From: CAYMTN01 sp964393335
Lineage (GTDB): Bacteria; Chloroflexota; Anaerolineae; Aggregatilineales; Aggregatilineaceae
NCBI GenBank assembly: GCA_964393335.1
Contig: CAYMTN010000163.1
Span: forward strand, 1-12,716
Reading direction: 5' to 3'
DNA length: 12,716 bases
Shown one piece after another: positions 12,292-12,716 of the stretch (position 1 is the first letter of the stretch; each line of letters starts with the position of its first letter). The notes below the pieces were generated by a model that had not been told where the DNA came from, did not search any database, and was given only the letters and a program-made list of their open reading frames with translations. Made by a program: the position numbers and the translations under genes.

Positions 12292-12716
12292 ATGGAATCT
12301 TCCAACGTCGAAGTTACTGTAACCATTAACAACGTTCGTCGCACGCTTTTGGTCGGGCCAGACGAGAGTTTGTTGGCTGTACTGCGCCGTGCGTCCTATT
12401 TCAGTGTCAAAGTGGGCTGTGACGACGGCACATGCGGGGTGTGTATGGTGCTGTTGAATGGAAGCCCGGTCCGCAGTTGCAAAATCAGAGCGGTGGATGC
12501 GGATGGCGCAGAGATCACAACCCTTGAAGGGTTGAGTCAGGATGATGACTTGCACCCTATCCAAATGGCCTTTATGGAGACGGGCGCAATTCAATGCGGG
12601 TTTTGCACTCCGGCGCAAATTCTAACGGCCAAGGCGCTGCTGGATCAAAACCCTGACCCGACTGATGATGAAATCCGCAGGGCTTTGAATGGCGTGCTCT
12701 GTCGCTGCACGGGGTA
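12292..12716 (+). CDS. 2Fe-2S iron-sulfur subunit of a xanthine dehydrogenase/CO dehydrogenase-type molybdenum hydroxylase, 3'-truncated
   Basis: The first 141 residues of a small [2Fe-2S] subunit (CoxS/XdhC/NdhS type) that passes electrons from the molybdopterin active-site subunit. The N-terminal plant-ferredoxin-like cluster ligands are Cys43, Cys48, Cys51 (GCDDGTCGVC) and Cys63. The C-terminal helical domain binds the second cluster through Cys102 and Cys105 (QCGFCTPAQI), Cys137 and Cys139 (LCRCTG). The frame is still open at the right edge and only a few tens of residues should be missing. AGGAG at 12276-12280 lies 11 bases before ATG 12292. The large and flavin subunits, if present, lie beyond the window, so the substrate (CO, purine, nicotinate, aldehyde or other) is undetermined. 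Confidence 0.93.
   Translation, partial: MESSNVEVTVTINNVRRTLLVGPDESLLAVLRRASYFSVKVGCDDGTCGVCMVLLNGSPVRSCKIRAVDADGAEITTLEGLSQDDDLHPIQMAFMETGAIQCGFCTPAQILTAKALLDQNPDPTDDEIRRALNGVLCRCTG

Noticed and set aside
12172..12618. 148-codon minus-strand frame over the 2Fe-2S subunit
   Set aside because: The plus strand encodes all eight cluster cysteines of a molybdenum hydroxylase small subunit here, so the minus frame is a shadow.
5552..12716. A nitrogenase gene cluster
   Set aside because: NifX-like and NifH-like folds are present, but there is no NifD, NifK, NifE or NifN, and the ATPases carry ferredoxin inserts or CooC-like features that NifH does not have.

Overview
The window is protein-rich bacterial DNA of moderately high GC with short intergenic gaps. 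The content is a dipeptide-type ABC binding protein, Fur, several MinD-type ATPases carrying ferredoxin clusters, NifX-like proteins, CooT and a molybdenum-hydroxylase-type iron-sulfur subunit. This suggests an anaerobic or facultative bacterium with a large metal and Fe-S cofactor repertoire. Chloroflexota (Anaerolineae-like) is my best guess from gene style; nothing in the window proves it. I see no rRNA, tRNA, CRISPR array or insertion sequence.

Layout. (1) Bases 2-2266, plus strand: the 3' part of a family-5 solute-binding protein, ending before a perfect 12-bp hairpin, then a class I methyltransferase and a Fur-family regulator. (2) Bases 2256-4672, minus strand: an XRE-cupin regulator, a 402-residue kinase-fold-like protein with a degraded active site, and an unrecognised 147-residue protein that converges on and overlaps the Fur gene. 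(3) Bases 4673-4982: a divergent control region of about 310 bp. It holds a promoter facing each way and two similar imperfect palindromes, one on each promoter. (4) Bases 4983 to the right edge: a tightly packed plus-strand operon. Its order is peptide deformylase, radical SAM fused to a CooC/NifH-like ATPase, two NifX-type proteins, two MinD ATPases each with two [4Fe-4S] motifs, a lone MIP18/DUF59 protein, a RecA/KaiC-fold protein with broken Walker motifs, CooT, a small His-containing protein, a CBS-pair gene carrying a one-base frameshift, a small zinc-finger-like protein, and the start of a 2Fe-2S subunit of a molybdenum hydroxylase (cut by the window edge).

How the genes may work together. 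Paired ferredoxin-MinD ATPases plus NifX-type proteins match the core of the 'orange protein' (ORP) clusters known from Desulfovibrio, where the NifX-like protein binds a Mo-Cu cluster. Here that core is extended by nickel or CODH-type accessory genes (CooT, CooC-like ATPase), a radical SAM enzyme, an Fe-S delivery-type MIP18 protein and a molybdenum hydroxylase subunit. The simplest reading is a metallocluster assembly or insertion operon placed beside, and perhaps serving, a molybdenum hydroxylase. It may be controlled by the neighbouring XRE-cupin regulator. Family assignments rest on visible motifs; the joint function is inference.
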